From Stachybotrys elegans (Eukaryota; Ascomycota; Sordariomycetes; Hypocreales; Stachybotryaceae), in assembly GCA_020746835.1 (NCBI GenBank), contig JAGPNK010000015.1, positions 434,001 to 498,000 of the forward strand: DNA of 64,000 bases, in the 5' to 3' direction. Both the position numbers and the translations under genes were made by a program. The notes under the pieces were generated by a model. It did no database searches, had not been told where the DNA came from, and saw nothing but the letters and a program-made list of their open reading frames with translations. Shown one piece after another: positions 10,762-20,724 of this stretch (position 1 is the stretch's first letter; every line of letters starts with the position of its first letter).

Positions 10762-12303
10762 TCAGACCGGCTCGGGCGCAAAAGCTAGCCACTCGTGCAC
10801 GCCCACTCCGCCATACGTGGAGCTTCCCGAAGCAATCAGCACAGCGCGCAGCGCAGTCGTCGAGACTGTCTGAAACGAGACCTCGGGCGGCATGCGGCTG
10901 ACCGCCGTCGGGTAACCACCTGCGCTCCTCACATCCACCTCGCACCATGTCCCCTCTGCGTCTCGGTACTCAACGTGCCAGGACGCCGGCGGCGGCACCC
11001 CGATGCTTGAGCCCGCGGGCTGGTCGGCGAAGAAGGCCATGGCCGTCCCATTGAGGCGCACCGCCTGTGGCCACGTATATGTCAGCGTGTTGACGCGCGG
11101 CGACCGCTCCGCCGCCCACGAGCACCAGTAGTCTGGCGGCAGCGGGTTCTCCAGGACACGCTCGTCGTTGAGCGCCCGTGTCCAGTACTGGATGGGCGTG
11201 CCATTGGCCGACTCTGCCTCGGCCAGCGGTGCGACGTTGCGGCTCGGTGGTCGTGGCTGCGACAGGGAGGGCCGTTTCGTCCTCTCGACCTTCCTGATGC
11301 TCGGCGGCTGCGTGTCGTCGTTCCAAGAGAGGCGGTCAAAGGCCGCGCTTCGACGGAAGTGCCCTCCCGCTGCTGCGTCGGCTGTGTGGTATGTGAGGTA
11401 CCACTGTCCGCCCATCTCAAACAGGCCCGGGTGCGACGTTGTCGACGAGACAATGTCGAGTACGACGCCGCGAAAGGTCCATGGGCCCAGTGGCGCTGGT
11501 GCCGTGCCGTAGGCAATGCAGGCGTGGTAGCTGGTCGGCGTACAAGGGGAGTTTGGCCCGGCGTTGTTGCCCGCGTACAACATGTAGTACGTGTCACCGC
11601 GTTTGGCGAGCCAGGCGGCCTCGAAGAAGCCCGTCAGGGAGCTAACGGTCACGGGAGAGCCCTTGATGGTCACCATGTCCCGATCGAGCTCGACGCCGCG
11701 GAGCTGGTTGAAGGAGCCCCAGTAGAGGAAGACTCTCTCGTCGGTGTCTACCAGCACGGTAGGATCAATGTTGTGTATGTTGTTTGCCACGGGTACTCGC
11801 TGAGAGATGATGGGCCCTGCAGGATGCGCGTCGACAAAGGGTCCGCTGGGACTATCTGACACTCCTACTCCAATAGAGAAGGCATCCGAAGCACCGTTCC
11901 TCTCTTGTACAGAGGCGTACAGGTAGAAACGCCTATCCACGCCTTGCACTACCTGGCTCGCATACGCGCCCCCGGAAAGGGCCCAGGCAAAGACGGAGGA
12001 AGGACTTGCGACATCACGGTGCAGGATCCATTCGCCGCCTGCTGGGTCAATGTCTTGAGCCTCGAACATGACCCATTCGTTCATGATGAATGCATTGGTG
12101 GTAGGACCGGCTTCATCTCGCCCAGCCAACATGTAGAGGGTATCATTGACCACTAGGGGAGCCGGATCTGCCGTGTACAAAGAGCCATCGCCCAGGATTG
12201 GATTGCCCGGTGAGTCGAAGGACACCGACTGTCGGGGTTGTAGAGCGAGCAGCTGGCCACAGAAAGAAGCCGCCACGAGAAGGGCGGATAAGCGTTTCGT
12301 CAT
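10762..12303 (-). CDS. Secreted glycoside hydrolase family 43 protein
   Basis: Intronless, 513 aa. The start at 12303 gives a clean signal peptide (MTKRLSALLVAASF..., likely cleaved near residue 21). Residues 40-330 form the five-bladed GH43 propeller: catalytic base Asp46 in YTADPAP, pKa-tuning Asp180 in HNIDPTV, and general acid Glu228 in FFEAAWLAKRGDTYYMLY. The C-terminal part (about 345-513) is a beta-rich accessory module with a YWCSWAAE segment. The likely substrate is an arabinoxylan, arabinan or galactan side chain; the subfamily cannot be fixed by eye. It is divergent from the DUF5695-type gene at 13129 across a shared 0.8 kb promoter, so the two are probably co-regulated. The frame could extend 22 codons upstream (non-signal sequence), but the inner ATG fits a secreted enzyme better. 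Confidence 0.88.
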   Translation of the reverse strand: MTKRLSALLVAASFCGQLLALQPRQSVSFDSPGNPILGDGSLYTADPAPLVVNDTLYMLAGRDEAGPTTNAFIMNEWVMFEAQDIDPAGGEWILHRDVASPSSVFAWALSGGAYASQVVQGVDRRFYLYASVQERNGASDAFSIGVGVSDSPSGPFVDAHPAGPIISQRVPVANNIHNIDPTVLVDTDERVFLYWGSFNQLRGVELDRDMVTIKGSPVTVSSLTGFFEAAWLAKRGDTYYMLYAGNNAGPNSPCTPTSYHACIAYGTAPAPLGPWTFRGVVLDIVSSTTSHPGLFEMGGQWYLTYHTADAAAGGHFRRSAAFDRLSWNDDTQPPSIRKVERTKRPSLSQPRPPSRNVAPLAEAESANGTPIQYWTRALNDERVLENPLPPDYWCSWAAERSPRVNTLTYTWPQAVRLNGTAMAFFADQPAGSSIGVPPPASWHVEYRDAEGTWCEVDVRSAGGYPTAVSRMPPEVSFQTVSTTALRAVLIASGSSTYGGVGVHEWLAFAPEPV

Positions 12304-13128
12304 ATTACAGAAGGTATGCAGCCAGCACAGCTTCCCATCAAAGAGGCCATCTAGACGCAAGTACGTCAATAGTGACCAACTCTATATATGGTGTTTGCTC
12401 TCCAACTCCAAGCCTATCATTGATTGTCGAGTGGGACTCCTGCCAACCAGCACTGCTACTTACAGCTCAATCCAGAAATGATGTATCGTTACCTCGTGCA
12501 AGATGGGAAAGTCAAAGCGCCGATAATGTCTCGTATCTCGGGGTCGCGGATCTCCCTCCGAAACTTTGCTTCTCCGAGACACCCCCGCACCAGGACATGC
12601 GATATCAATCACGGCGGCGCGGGGTCGCGATGGAGACGGATAGAATTATTGGGGCTCAACCCAAACATTCATCTTATGGCTGGCGAACGGGATGCCTGGA
12701 CGAAATGCAAGGCTCCAGTGATACACCCTCAACTAATACTCCATGCAGCTCCCAGGTGCCCCCGGCAGAGATAACGGAATGGGAATCATACGTCAGGTTT
12801 CTCCAAATGTATTCCTGGTCAATATAAGGAAACCACCTTCTCAATAGGGAGGCCTGCTCTTGCGCACGAATCACTCCCGCCCAAGACGTTGCATTGGGTC
12901 TGTGGAGAGAGCCCACCTTGATATCTCCTCACTATCTCCAACTCCTGAGCGGCTGCTGGGTTGTTGATCGCGAGATGCCTATGATGGAATGGTATCGCGC
13001 GCCGCGAGCCTTTTGGTCCATACGCGAGGATGTCTTGGCAAAACCATGATCATCATTAAAGCAGGCGGATACGGCCACCGTCAACACGCGCGGATAGCAA
13101 TCGCAGCTCCCAGCGCAAGTTGAACACG
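12304..13128. promoter_or_regulatory. Bidirectional promoter of the GH43 / DUF5695-type pair
   Basis: This stretch separates two divergent genes for secreted proteins. TATATA at 12383-12388 is about 80 bp upstream of the GH43 ATG. Two sequences fitting the CreA carbon-repressor consensus (SYGGRG) lie 30 bp apart in opposite orientation: CCCCGC at 12583-12588 and GCGGGG at 12619-12624. Repression by glucose is a plausible inference. No XlnR GGCTAA site was seen. Confidence 0.4.
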
Positions 13129-15903
13129 ATGCGCAGCTCAATCATCGCCGCAGCGCTCGCCCTCGCGGGCGCGGCCTCGGCCCAGACGGACAATCTCGGC
13201 CTCGGCGGCGGCTTCATCAACATCACCACCTCCAAGGTGACCGCCCGCATCGCCCGCAACGCCCAGGTCCTCGTGTCGCTCTCGCCCGCCGACAGCGCCT
13301 TCGACTTCCTGCCCGCCGACAAGCTGACGAACCGCGCGCGGAACCAGCAGTACCACTGGGGCGACATCACGTACCGCTACCGCGTCGGCGACGGGGGCTG
13401 GGTCAGTGCGGATTCGAGCTTGAATCGCCGGCCCGTGGAGGCGTTGGCTTCCGACAGCGATGAGGTGTTTGCCAGTGCCAATATCGGTGCCACGCTGCCC
13501 GATGGACCCTTGAGCATCACGCGGGAGTGGATTGATGTCGAGGGCGATCTTGGCCTTCGCTTCGTCGTGGAGAATACGGCCGATGAGCCTGTCGAGATTG
13601 GCAGCCTCGGCTTTCCGGCCGAGTTCAACAGCATCTTCACGCAGCGCACGCCCCTCGACATGCAGCGCCTCTGCTCCCTGTCCGACCCGTACATCGGCAT
13701 GGACGCCGGCCACATCCGCGTGGCTCCCGTCAGCGGCTCCGGCGCGGCGCTCGTCGTCACGGCGCTAAATGGGACCAAGACGCCGCTCGAGGCGTACCGC
13801 AACCTCAACGAGTACTGGGTCGCCGAGACTGGCTACGGGAGCCAGACATTCGAGGGCCTCTATGAATGGCAGGTCTACTCCAAGGCGTATGCTGAGAACC
13901 AGTGGGCGGCGCAGGAGCCTTGGAATCCGGCTTCGTCGCGGACGTTGGCGCCCGGAGAGTCGGTGCAGCTTGGCGTGCGGTTCACAGTCTCTCCCGAGGG
14001 TGTTCGCGGATTGGATGCCGCTGTTCTCAGCACGGGAAATCCTGTAGCTGTTGGCATCCCGGGATACATTGTCCCCCGTGACCTTCCCGCCCAGCTGTTC
14101 CTCCAACACAGCGCTGGTGTCGAGACCATCGATGTTTCTCCCGAGGGCGCCCTTGCAGTAGAGGCCAGCGGCGAGAGCTACACTGTGACGCCCTCACCCA
14201 GTGCCTGGGGCCGGGCGCGTCTGACAGTGACGTACGCAGACGGCAAGGTACAGACCATCCACTACTACATCACAAAGTCGACGCCCGATGTCATGGCGGA
14301 CCTGGGCAACTTCCTCACCACCAAGGCCTGGTTCAACAAGACGGATGAGCCCTTCAACCGCAACCCATCCGTCATGACGTATGACTACGAAGTCGGCGCC
14401 ATCAGGGAGCAAGACTCTCGCGTATGGATCACGGGACTCAGCGATGAGGGCGGTACGGGCGCCTACGTGGCCGCCATGATGAAGCAGGTCGTCCTCCCCA
14501 ACGCCGAGGAGATTGCCAAGCTCGAGGACTTTGTCGACATGGTCGTCTGGGGAGGGATCCAGAACCCCGACTTTAGCGTTCGCAAGTCCGTCTTCTTCTA
14601 CGAGCCTGCCGCAGCGCCCGATTACCCTTACAACGGGAGCTTCAACTGGGGCAGCTGGACATCCTGGAACAGGCAGAGCGCTGCGTACATCGACCGAGCG
14701 TACAATTATATCCACGTCACTGTTGCGTACTGGTCGCTCTACCGTGTTTCCCGCGCGTATGACGGCGTCGTGACGCATCATCCCTGGGGCTGGTACCTGG
14801 ACCAGGCTTACGAGACGGCGATGCGGTGCCAGAGAAACGACGTGTGGTATAGAGATGTTGGGCTCATGGGTGAGACCGTCTGGGGAGAACTGCTCCTCGA
14901 TCTCCAGAGAGAGGGCAGGGAAGAGCAGGCGGCGAATCTCGAAGCCGCGATGGAGGGCCGTGCCAGACTATGGCACTCGCAGGAGATTCCGTATGGCAGT
15001 GAGATGGCATGGGACTCGACGGGACAGGAGGGTGTCTATTACTGGACGCGGTAGGTTGACTCTTTGTCGCTCGTCTTTGATGTGCTGTTGGCTAACGGGA
15101 GCAGACATTTTGGATTGACGGAGTCGGAAGACAAGACCATCAACAGCGTCCTCGGCTTCACTCCCACGGTGCCGCATTGGGGATGGAATGGAAACTCGCG
15201 CCGATACTGGGACTTTGTGTAAGCCCCCCATGTCGTTGATGCGCAAGACATTGCTGACCTAGATAGCTACGGAGGCAAGCTGCAGCGAATCGAGCGTCAA
15301 ATCCACCACTACGGATCAGGTCTCAACTCCCAGGTCCTCCTGTCGGCGTTCCGCGATGACCCCTCGGATCTATACCTCTTGCGCGTAGGATACGGTGGCA
15401 CCTCTGGCCCACTCTCCAACATCAACCAGGAAGGCTTCCCGAGCGCCGCGTTCCACTCGTGGCCCGATACGCTCAAGTGGGACGGCATCACGGGCGACTA
15501 CGGAGGCGGCTTTGTCGGCATGGCGCTCGGCGCGGGGACGTACGTCGCGCAGAGCTCCCAGCTGGGCCTCGTGGCCTTTGGAGGTATCCTGTCGACGTCG
15601 GAGGGCGTCGTGACGGTGCAGCCGCGCGACCCGGTCCGCAGGAGGGTCTTTATCGGGCCGCTTGGCCTGCTCATCACGCTGGATGCGGCGCTTGTAGAGA
15701 GCTTTAGCTACGAGGGCGAGGACTCGGTTACGCTGAGCATCGGTCAGCAGGAGGGGGCTCCGGTCGCGAGCAGGGTCGTCGTGTGGCTTGAGTCTGCGAC
15801 CGGAGAGGGCTGGAGCGTCGTGTCTGAGGCCGTGGAGGCTCGTGGGGGATGGGAGGTTTCCTTGGGTCAAGGCACCGCGACAGTCAGCATTACTCGTGGC
15901 TAA
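13129..15903 (+). CDS. Large secreted DUF5695-type protein, putative glycosidase
   Basis: Three exons (13129-15050, 15105-15218, 15267-15903; introns 54 and 48 bp) encode 890 aa. A signal peptide (MRSSIIAAALALAGAASAQ) opens the protein. The first 250 residues look like a beta-sandwich, with a later Trp- and Tyr-rich part (about 470-720: NWGSWTSWNR, HHPWGWYLDQAYETA) that reads like an alpha/alpha-barrel glycosidase. The third exon ends in a further beta-rich module. I assign it to the DUF5695 family (PF18951 as I recall), whose members look like carbohydrate-active enzymes; no catalytic residue can be named with certainty. The second acceptor was chosen at 15266 because the nearer AG at 15262 would create a stop. 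Its partner is the divergent GH43. Confidence 0.75.
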
Positions 15904-16019
15904 TCACCACATAGACTACAGAATTTTACTAGTATTCATCTTGCTCTGTTTGGAGGAAATTTTACAATGTTATTGACATGACTGTTTACACCATCTCATG
16001 ATATCCATGTTCCATGCTA

Positions 16020-17110
16020 TTACAGAAGATCAACGACCTTTTCGGCAATCTGAGAGACATTCGTTCCAAAGTTATCAGGGGAAGTCTAGCGAATTATTAG
16101 CCCATGCCGATTCACCGCTGTTTTTTTTCGTGATTACATACCTGGAGGTAGAGCACGCCGTCCTCAATGACGGACTCGTTGTACGATGCCTTCATCTTGC
16201 TCTTGTCGACGACGCGGAAGACGACCTTGGCCGACTCGACGCCCTCGTGGAAGCCCTCGCGCAGGAGCTCATCCTCGCCAAACTTCTGGTAGTTGAGCGC
16301 ATAGGCGAGCGCGTCAAAGTAGAGGTAGATGAAGTTGCCGACGTTGGGCTCCCAGTGGTCGGGCTTGTCCTTTGCGGCCTTGAGCGCGGCAAAGTTCTCC
16401 TCGAACTGGGGCTCGAGGGCAATCTCCTTGTCGAGGAGCTTGTTGATCTTGTCCTGGACCTCGCCGATCTTGGCGTCGTAGTCCTGCTTGATGGTGTTGC
16501 GGACGATGAAGCTCATGGGGGCGCCGGAGGGCGAGGGCGCGTCGTTGAGCGCCTTCTCGAACTTGTCGGTGGAGAGGACATCATTGATATTGGTGGCGAG
16601 GTAGTTGTCCTCGAAGAGCATGACGAGGGCGCCGTCGGAGACGATGCAGCCGTTGTAGGTGAAGCGCTTCTCGTCGTCGTAGTCAATCTTGATGACGTGG
16701 GCGGAGCAGATGGAGTTGATCTCGGCCTTGACGTCGTCGCCGTTCCTCTCAATGAAGTACTTGATCTGCCTGATGCCTGACTCAAAGTAGCTGCGTGATT
16801 GTCAGGAGCTGGCTTGGGATGACTGATGGGATGAAGCGACATACTCGTAGATCAAGGAGCCGGTTGACGTCTTTCCGTAGCTCCCCTCCTCGCCGTAGGG
16901 ATACAGGCTGGCGGGGTCGGCCTCGAGCGTCCAGGTCTCCCCGAGGAGGTCGGACAGACTCTTCTCAAGCTCCTCCTTCTTGCTTTCCCACTCATCGCGG
17001 ACTATGTAGGTCAGTCGAGTGTCGTAGAGAAGGGACATGGATAGATGGATGGACTCACCATTCTTGCGAACCGCAAGGGGAAGCTTAGCAACAGGCTCAA
17101 GACGAGGCAT
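16020..17110 (-). CDS. Unrecognised cytosolic protein (307 aa)
   Basis: Four exons (17110-17059, 17001-16845, 16790-16142, 16085-16020) with introns of 57, 54 and 56 bp; all junctions keep frame and the codon use is strongly G/C-ending. The product has no signal peptide or membrane helix. It is acidic with a charged helical start, a central beta-rich stretch (HVIKIDYDDEKRFTYNGCIV) and a predicted coiled-coil around residues 175-205 (IGEVQDKINKLLDKEI). A Tyr-rich part follows (FIYLYFDALAYALNYQKF). I do not recognise the family. It is divergent from another unrecognised multi-exon gene at 17898, so the two may be co-expressed. Confidence 0.75.
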
Positions 17111-17897
17111 TGTGAAGGATGTGAGTGAGTATGGATAAACTGATGAGCTGTATCTTAATTTCTAACAAGTTCTGGACAAGATGGAGAGACAGTCGTGTCT
17201 TTTTATAGACGAGGAAGCCGTCCGATGTATACCGGCACTTCTCCTATCCTCCTCCCCGGACTCCCTTCCGACGACGGCATCCACAGGGACCCCAACCGTC
17301 AACGACGGACCTTCAGCCGCAGATGCAGCCACTCAGGGGTTGCGGGTGCCTAGCGTGCAAGTCGAGAGTCTAGATCTGGGCGAGAGGCGTTTGTCCAGCA
17401 CATTGGCAGACTGCCTAGCCTAGGGGCCCGGCAGATGGCGCTGAAGCTAGGAGACATATTGGATGATATGTTTCCGGCGGTGAGACGAATTGTTTCGACA
17501 CTTGTACTTGTAGTGTTCGTGATGGTGTTGCTTCAACAGCGATTGCACGATGGAGTCAGTGTGTTGTGTGTGTGTCTTGGAGGCTTCCCGCATCATGGAG
17601 TTTCAGTGCCATTGGTCCACTGAATCAGCCCTGGAACCCCTGTTTTCTCCCCAGAAGTCCGCCTTGGGGCCAGCGATCAACGGCGCCTCAGCCTCGTTGC
17701 CTTGGGATGGAGCCCTGGCGCCACGCGGGATTCACGGTCTCGCAAGCGCCAAGCTACTCAGCTGGGCTGTTTTCGACTCTTGGCTCCTCTCAGCTGAAGG
17801 CCAGGGGTAAGGACGGCTCTATGCCTTAAGAAGAGCGTGCGTCGGCATATCTCTGCGATGGATGAGCCATCATATCATTTTAAACGTTTCCGTCAAC
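17111..17897. promoter_or_regulatory. Shared upstream region of two divergent unknown genes
   Basis: 787 bp between the divergent genes at 17110 and 17898, with no supported coding sequence. It is presumed to hold both promoters. No motif stands out. Confidence 0.35.
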
Positions 17898-19063
17898 ATG
17901 TCCCTGTAAGTCTAACGTTCTTCCATCCCAGATTATCGGCTCATAATAAAATAGACCCCTCAAGGCCAAGGTCGCCGTCCGCGACACCTGGAGCAAGGAT
18001 GACGCTCCCGTGCAAAAGGCAATGGCGCAGGTGCAGCAGGTCCTGGGCCTACAGGTCAGCTGCGAGCCCGACTGGGCGCTGCTGATTGCCGAGCTGGACG
18101 AGACGTATCCCGACCGTGCGATTCTCGTCACCATTGTTTCCTCGCTCGTGCAGACGTGGAACGAGTCCATGGTCGGCCTGCTGGACGGCGCGGCGCCCGA
18201 GGAATGGACCGAGACGCTGCTCGAGAAGCTCAAGGACTCGTATTCGGAGCTGAGGCTGTTCCTCGATGTAAGCTTCTTCGGCATCACGGGACCGGAATGC
18301 AGCTAATGCAGTTAGATTGGGAGAGGCGACATCCCATCAACAAGCTGGGATGCTTCTCGGGGCGGTTTCACCATCTACGTGCCCAAGGAAGCCATCCGCG
18401 ACGCGCGAGAGTCCTCCGCCGTCTTCACCGGGCAGATCCTCGCCGCCTTCGAGGAGCGCAAGGAGCCCGCGCCGAGCCAGTCGGTGGCACAGCTCCCAGA
18501 CTACGACGAGTGGGCAAGCGTAGACGCGAGCACCATGAATGTCGTCGTGGGGAAGCCAAAGGCGCCCGACGCTCCTAGGACGCAGCCCGCCTCGCCGCCG
18601 ACGGTGCAGTACCTCCCCAGCGTCGACACCATGGCCCGCCCGGACGACCTGCTGCGCAAGCCGCCGTACTACCTGCTCGTGTCTGCGCAGGGCGCTCAGA
18701 ACATCGAGGTGCAGTGCAGCCACAGCCCGACGCTCGAGGTGATGCACGCGTACCTGAAGAAATGGGTTCGGACGAACAACAACGACACCACGAGGGTACT
18801 GTCCTTATCCCCTTCTCATCTTTTGACGATGCGCTGACATGTCTGGGAAGCCCCCCATCTTGACCCTCAAGCTTCACCAGTCCAACTTTGGCCTCGGTGT
18901 TGTATACGACAGGCTGACAATCGCGAATGAGAGCCGGTACAATGGGCACATCAGCGTCTCGCCGACTCTTGTCCTGAACATGGTGGAAAGCCAACTCGGG
19001 TATGAGAGGGTGTTTTGCGACTCATTCTGCTGGCATTTCCGACGAGATGTCCCGTTCAAGTAG
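17898..19063 (+). CDS. Unrecognised cytosolic protein (337 aa)
   Basis: Four exons: an 8-nt first exon with the ATG (17898-17905), then 17955-18267, 18316-18795 and 18851-19063. Introns are 49, 48 and 55 bp and every junction keeps frame. No signal peptide or transmembrane segment is visible. The first 110 residues look helical (AQVQQVLGLQV, LLEKLKDSYSELRLFLD). A Pro-rich linker lies around 185-215. The C-terminal third looks beta-rich and is unusually rich in aromatic and Cys residues near the end (VFCDSFCWHFRRDVPFK). I do not recognise the family. The tiny start exon means automated calls may begin it wrongly. Confidence 0.72.
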
Positions 19064-19159
19064 CCGTCGCAATCTTTTTACAGACATGTGTAATTCTAGC
19101 ACAATCGCATGGACAGCATTCATATTGAGCAAAGCAATGCATTGGTGCAACTATCTATC

Positions 19160-20146
19160 TCAGTCGGCCGTCGTCGTCAGGATCTTGCCCTCGTCGTCGT
19201 AGAAAATCTCCTTGACCTTGACGGAGCGCAGGTGGTTGACGCCCTTGCTCAGCTCGCAGTCGTGGTAAAACAGGTACGTCTTGCCCTGGAACTCGACGAT
19301 GGAGTGGTGCGTCGTCCAGCCCAGCACCGGCTCCAGGATGCGCCCGCCGTACGTGAAGGGGCCCAGGGGGCTCTTGGACGTGGCGTAGCACAGGAAGTGC
19401 GTGTCGCCCGTCGAGTAGGAGAAGTAGTACGTGTCGCCGCGCTTGTGCATCCAGGCGGCCTCGAAGAAGCGGCGGTCGTGGTCGTCGCCCTGGATGGGCT
19501 TGCCCGTCTCGGGAGCTAAGATGACGAGCTCCTGGACCTCGTCGGCAAAGGCGCGCATGCTGTCGTCCAGCCTGCCGACCTTGGGGCCCTGGGCGGCAAC
19601 GCCCTCGCCCGAGACCTCCTTGGGGCCCTGCCAGCCGCCGTCAAAGACGTCGTTGCCCTTCTGGTAGCACTGCAGCTGGCCGCCCCAGAGGCCGCCAAAG
19701 TAGAGGTAGGCCTCGCCGTCGTCGTCAACAAAGGTGGCCGGGTCGATGCTGAAGCTCCCCGGGATGGGCTCCGGGTCGGGCGTGAAGGGGCCCTCCGGGT
19801 TGGCCGACTCGGCGACGCCGATGCGGAAGATGCCCTGCTTGTCGCGGGCGGGGAAGTAGAGGTAGTACTTGCCGTTCTTGAAGGCGCAGTCGGGCGCCCA
19901 CAGCTGCTTGGAGACCCAGGGGACGTCCTCGGCGCGGAGCACGACGCCGTGGTCCGTCACGGCGCCGGGCTCGGGCGAGAGCGTGTCGACGCTGAAGACG
20001 TGGTAGTCGGCCATGTCGTACTGGTCGCCATTGTCGTTGAACTGGATGTCCGTCTCACGGTCGTGGGAAGGGTAGATGTACACCTTGCCGTTGAAGACGT
20101 GAGCCGAGGGGTCGGCCGTGTAGATGTTGGTGATGAGGGGAGCCAT
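19160..20146 (-). CDS. Glycoside hydrolase family 43 enzyme, probably intracellular
   Basis: Intronless, 328 aa from the ATG at 20146. Single-domain GH43 of compact length. The catalytic base is Asp12 in IYTADPSA, the second Asp is in SFSIDPATFVDDDG, and the general acid Glu is in FFEAAWMHKRGDTYYFSYS. It resembles beta-xylosidase/alpha-L-arabinofuranosidase members that lack a secretion signal. An upstream in-frame ATG at 20209 would add 21 residues that are only weakly signal-like. A perfect TATATATATA at 20211-20220 abuts that ATG but is properly spaced for the inner one, so the inner start is preferred. It may process oligosaccharides released by the secreted enzymes at 10.8-15.9 kb. Confidence 0.86.
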   Translation of the reverse strand: MAPLITNIYTADPSAHVFNGKVYIYPSHDRETDIQFNDNGDQYDMADYHVFSVDTLSPEPGAVTDHGVVLRAEDVPWVSKQLWAPDCAFKNGKYYLYFPARDKQGIFRIGVAESANPEGPFTPDPEPIPGSFSIDPATFVDDDGEAYLYFGGLWGGQLQCYQKGNDVFDGGWQGPKEVSGEGVAAQGPKVGRLDDSMRAFADEVQELVILAPETGKPIQGDDHDRRFFEAAWMHKRGDTYYFSYSTGDTHFLCYATSKSPLGPFTYGGRILEPVLGWTTHHSIVEFQGKTYLFYHDCELSKGVNHLRSVKVKEIFYDDEGKILTTTAD

Positions 20147-20210
20147 TGTATCTGCGTTGGCAACTATATGAAGACAAGCAAACGGCACCACGTATCCCAA
20201 AGCTGTCATG

Positions 20211-20220
20211 TATATATATA
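20211..20220 (-). promoter_or_regulatory. TATA box of the second GH43 gene
   Basis: A run of five TA dinucleotides, 65-74 bp upstream of the preferred ATG at 20146. It touches the alternative ATG at 20209, which argues against that start. Confidence 0.5.
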
Positions 20221-20724
20221 CGTGTACACAACAGCTGACGTGGAGTCCATCCTCCTTCCTTCAACAGTGAGCGGTTTCTCCTCGCCACGCCCAACAACAG
20301 CCTGTATGAGCCGGCGGGCCGAGGGCTATGCGGAAATGTGGAACGAGAGAACCATATTTGTGTTTTATCCAGGCTATTTAACCGGAAACCCCCGCCCCTG
20401 CAATACCAAGACAACGGTACCGGGAAAGCTTAAGAGGTCACACATGGCGTGAGCTGGCCTGACGACGGGCTGCATTGAGCCGAACGAATCCTTATTTGGT
20501 CGTGTGATGCCATTCTTCCTAATAAACGTATAGAATAGTTATAGGGGCTGCAAAAGGCCTTCATCCTACTTCCAACTCTCTGGTCCATTCCGCACAAACA
20601 TATAGGTTTCCTGGCGCTTACACAGTACGATTCGTTATCTTATCAATTGAGAATTATGACAGGTAGGTGGAAAAGTTTGAAGCGTATCTAGATCCCCTTC
20701 AGGTATTCCGTCAATCTCTTCCAT
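20221..20724. other. Intergenic region, GH43 promoter and NLR 3' flank
   Basis: About 500 bp between the GH43 TATA box and the stop of the minus-strand NLR gene. No gene was seen; the part near 20520-20690 is A/T-rich, as expected of a 3' flank. Confidence 0.4.
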
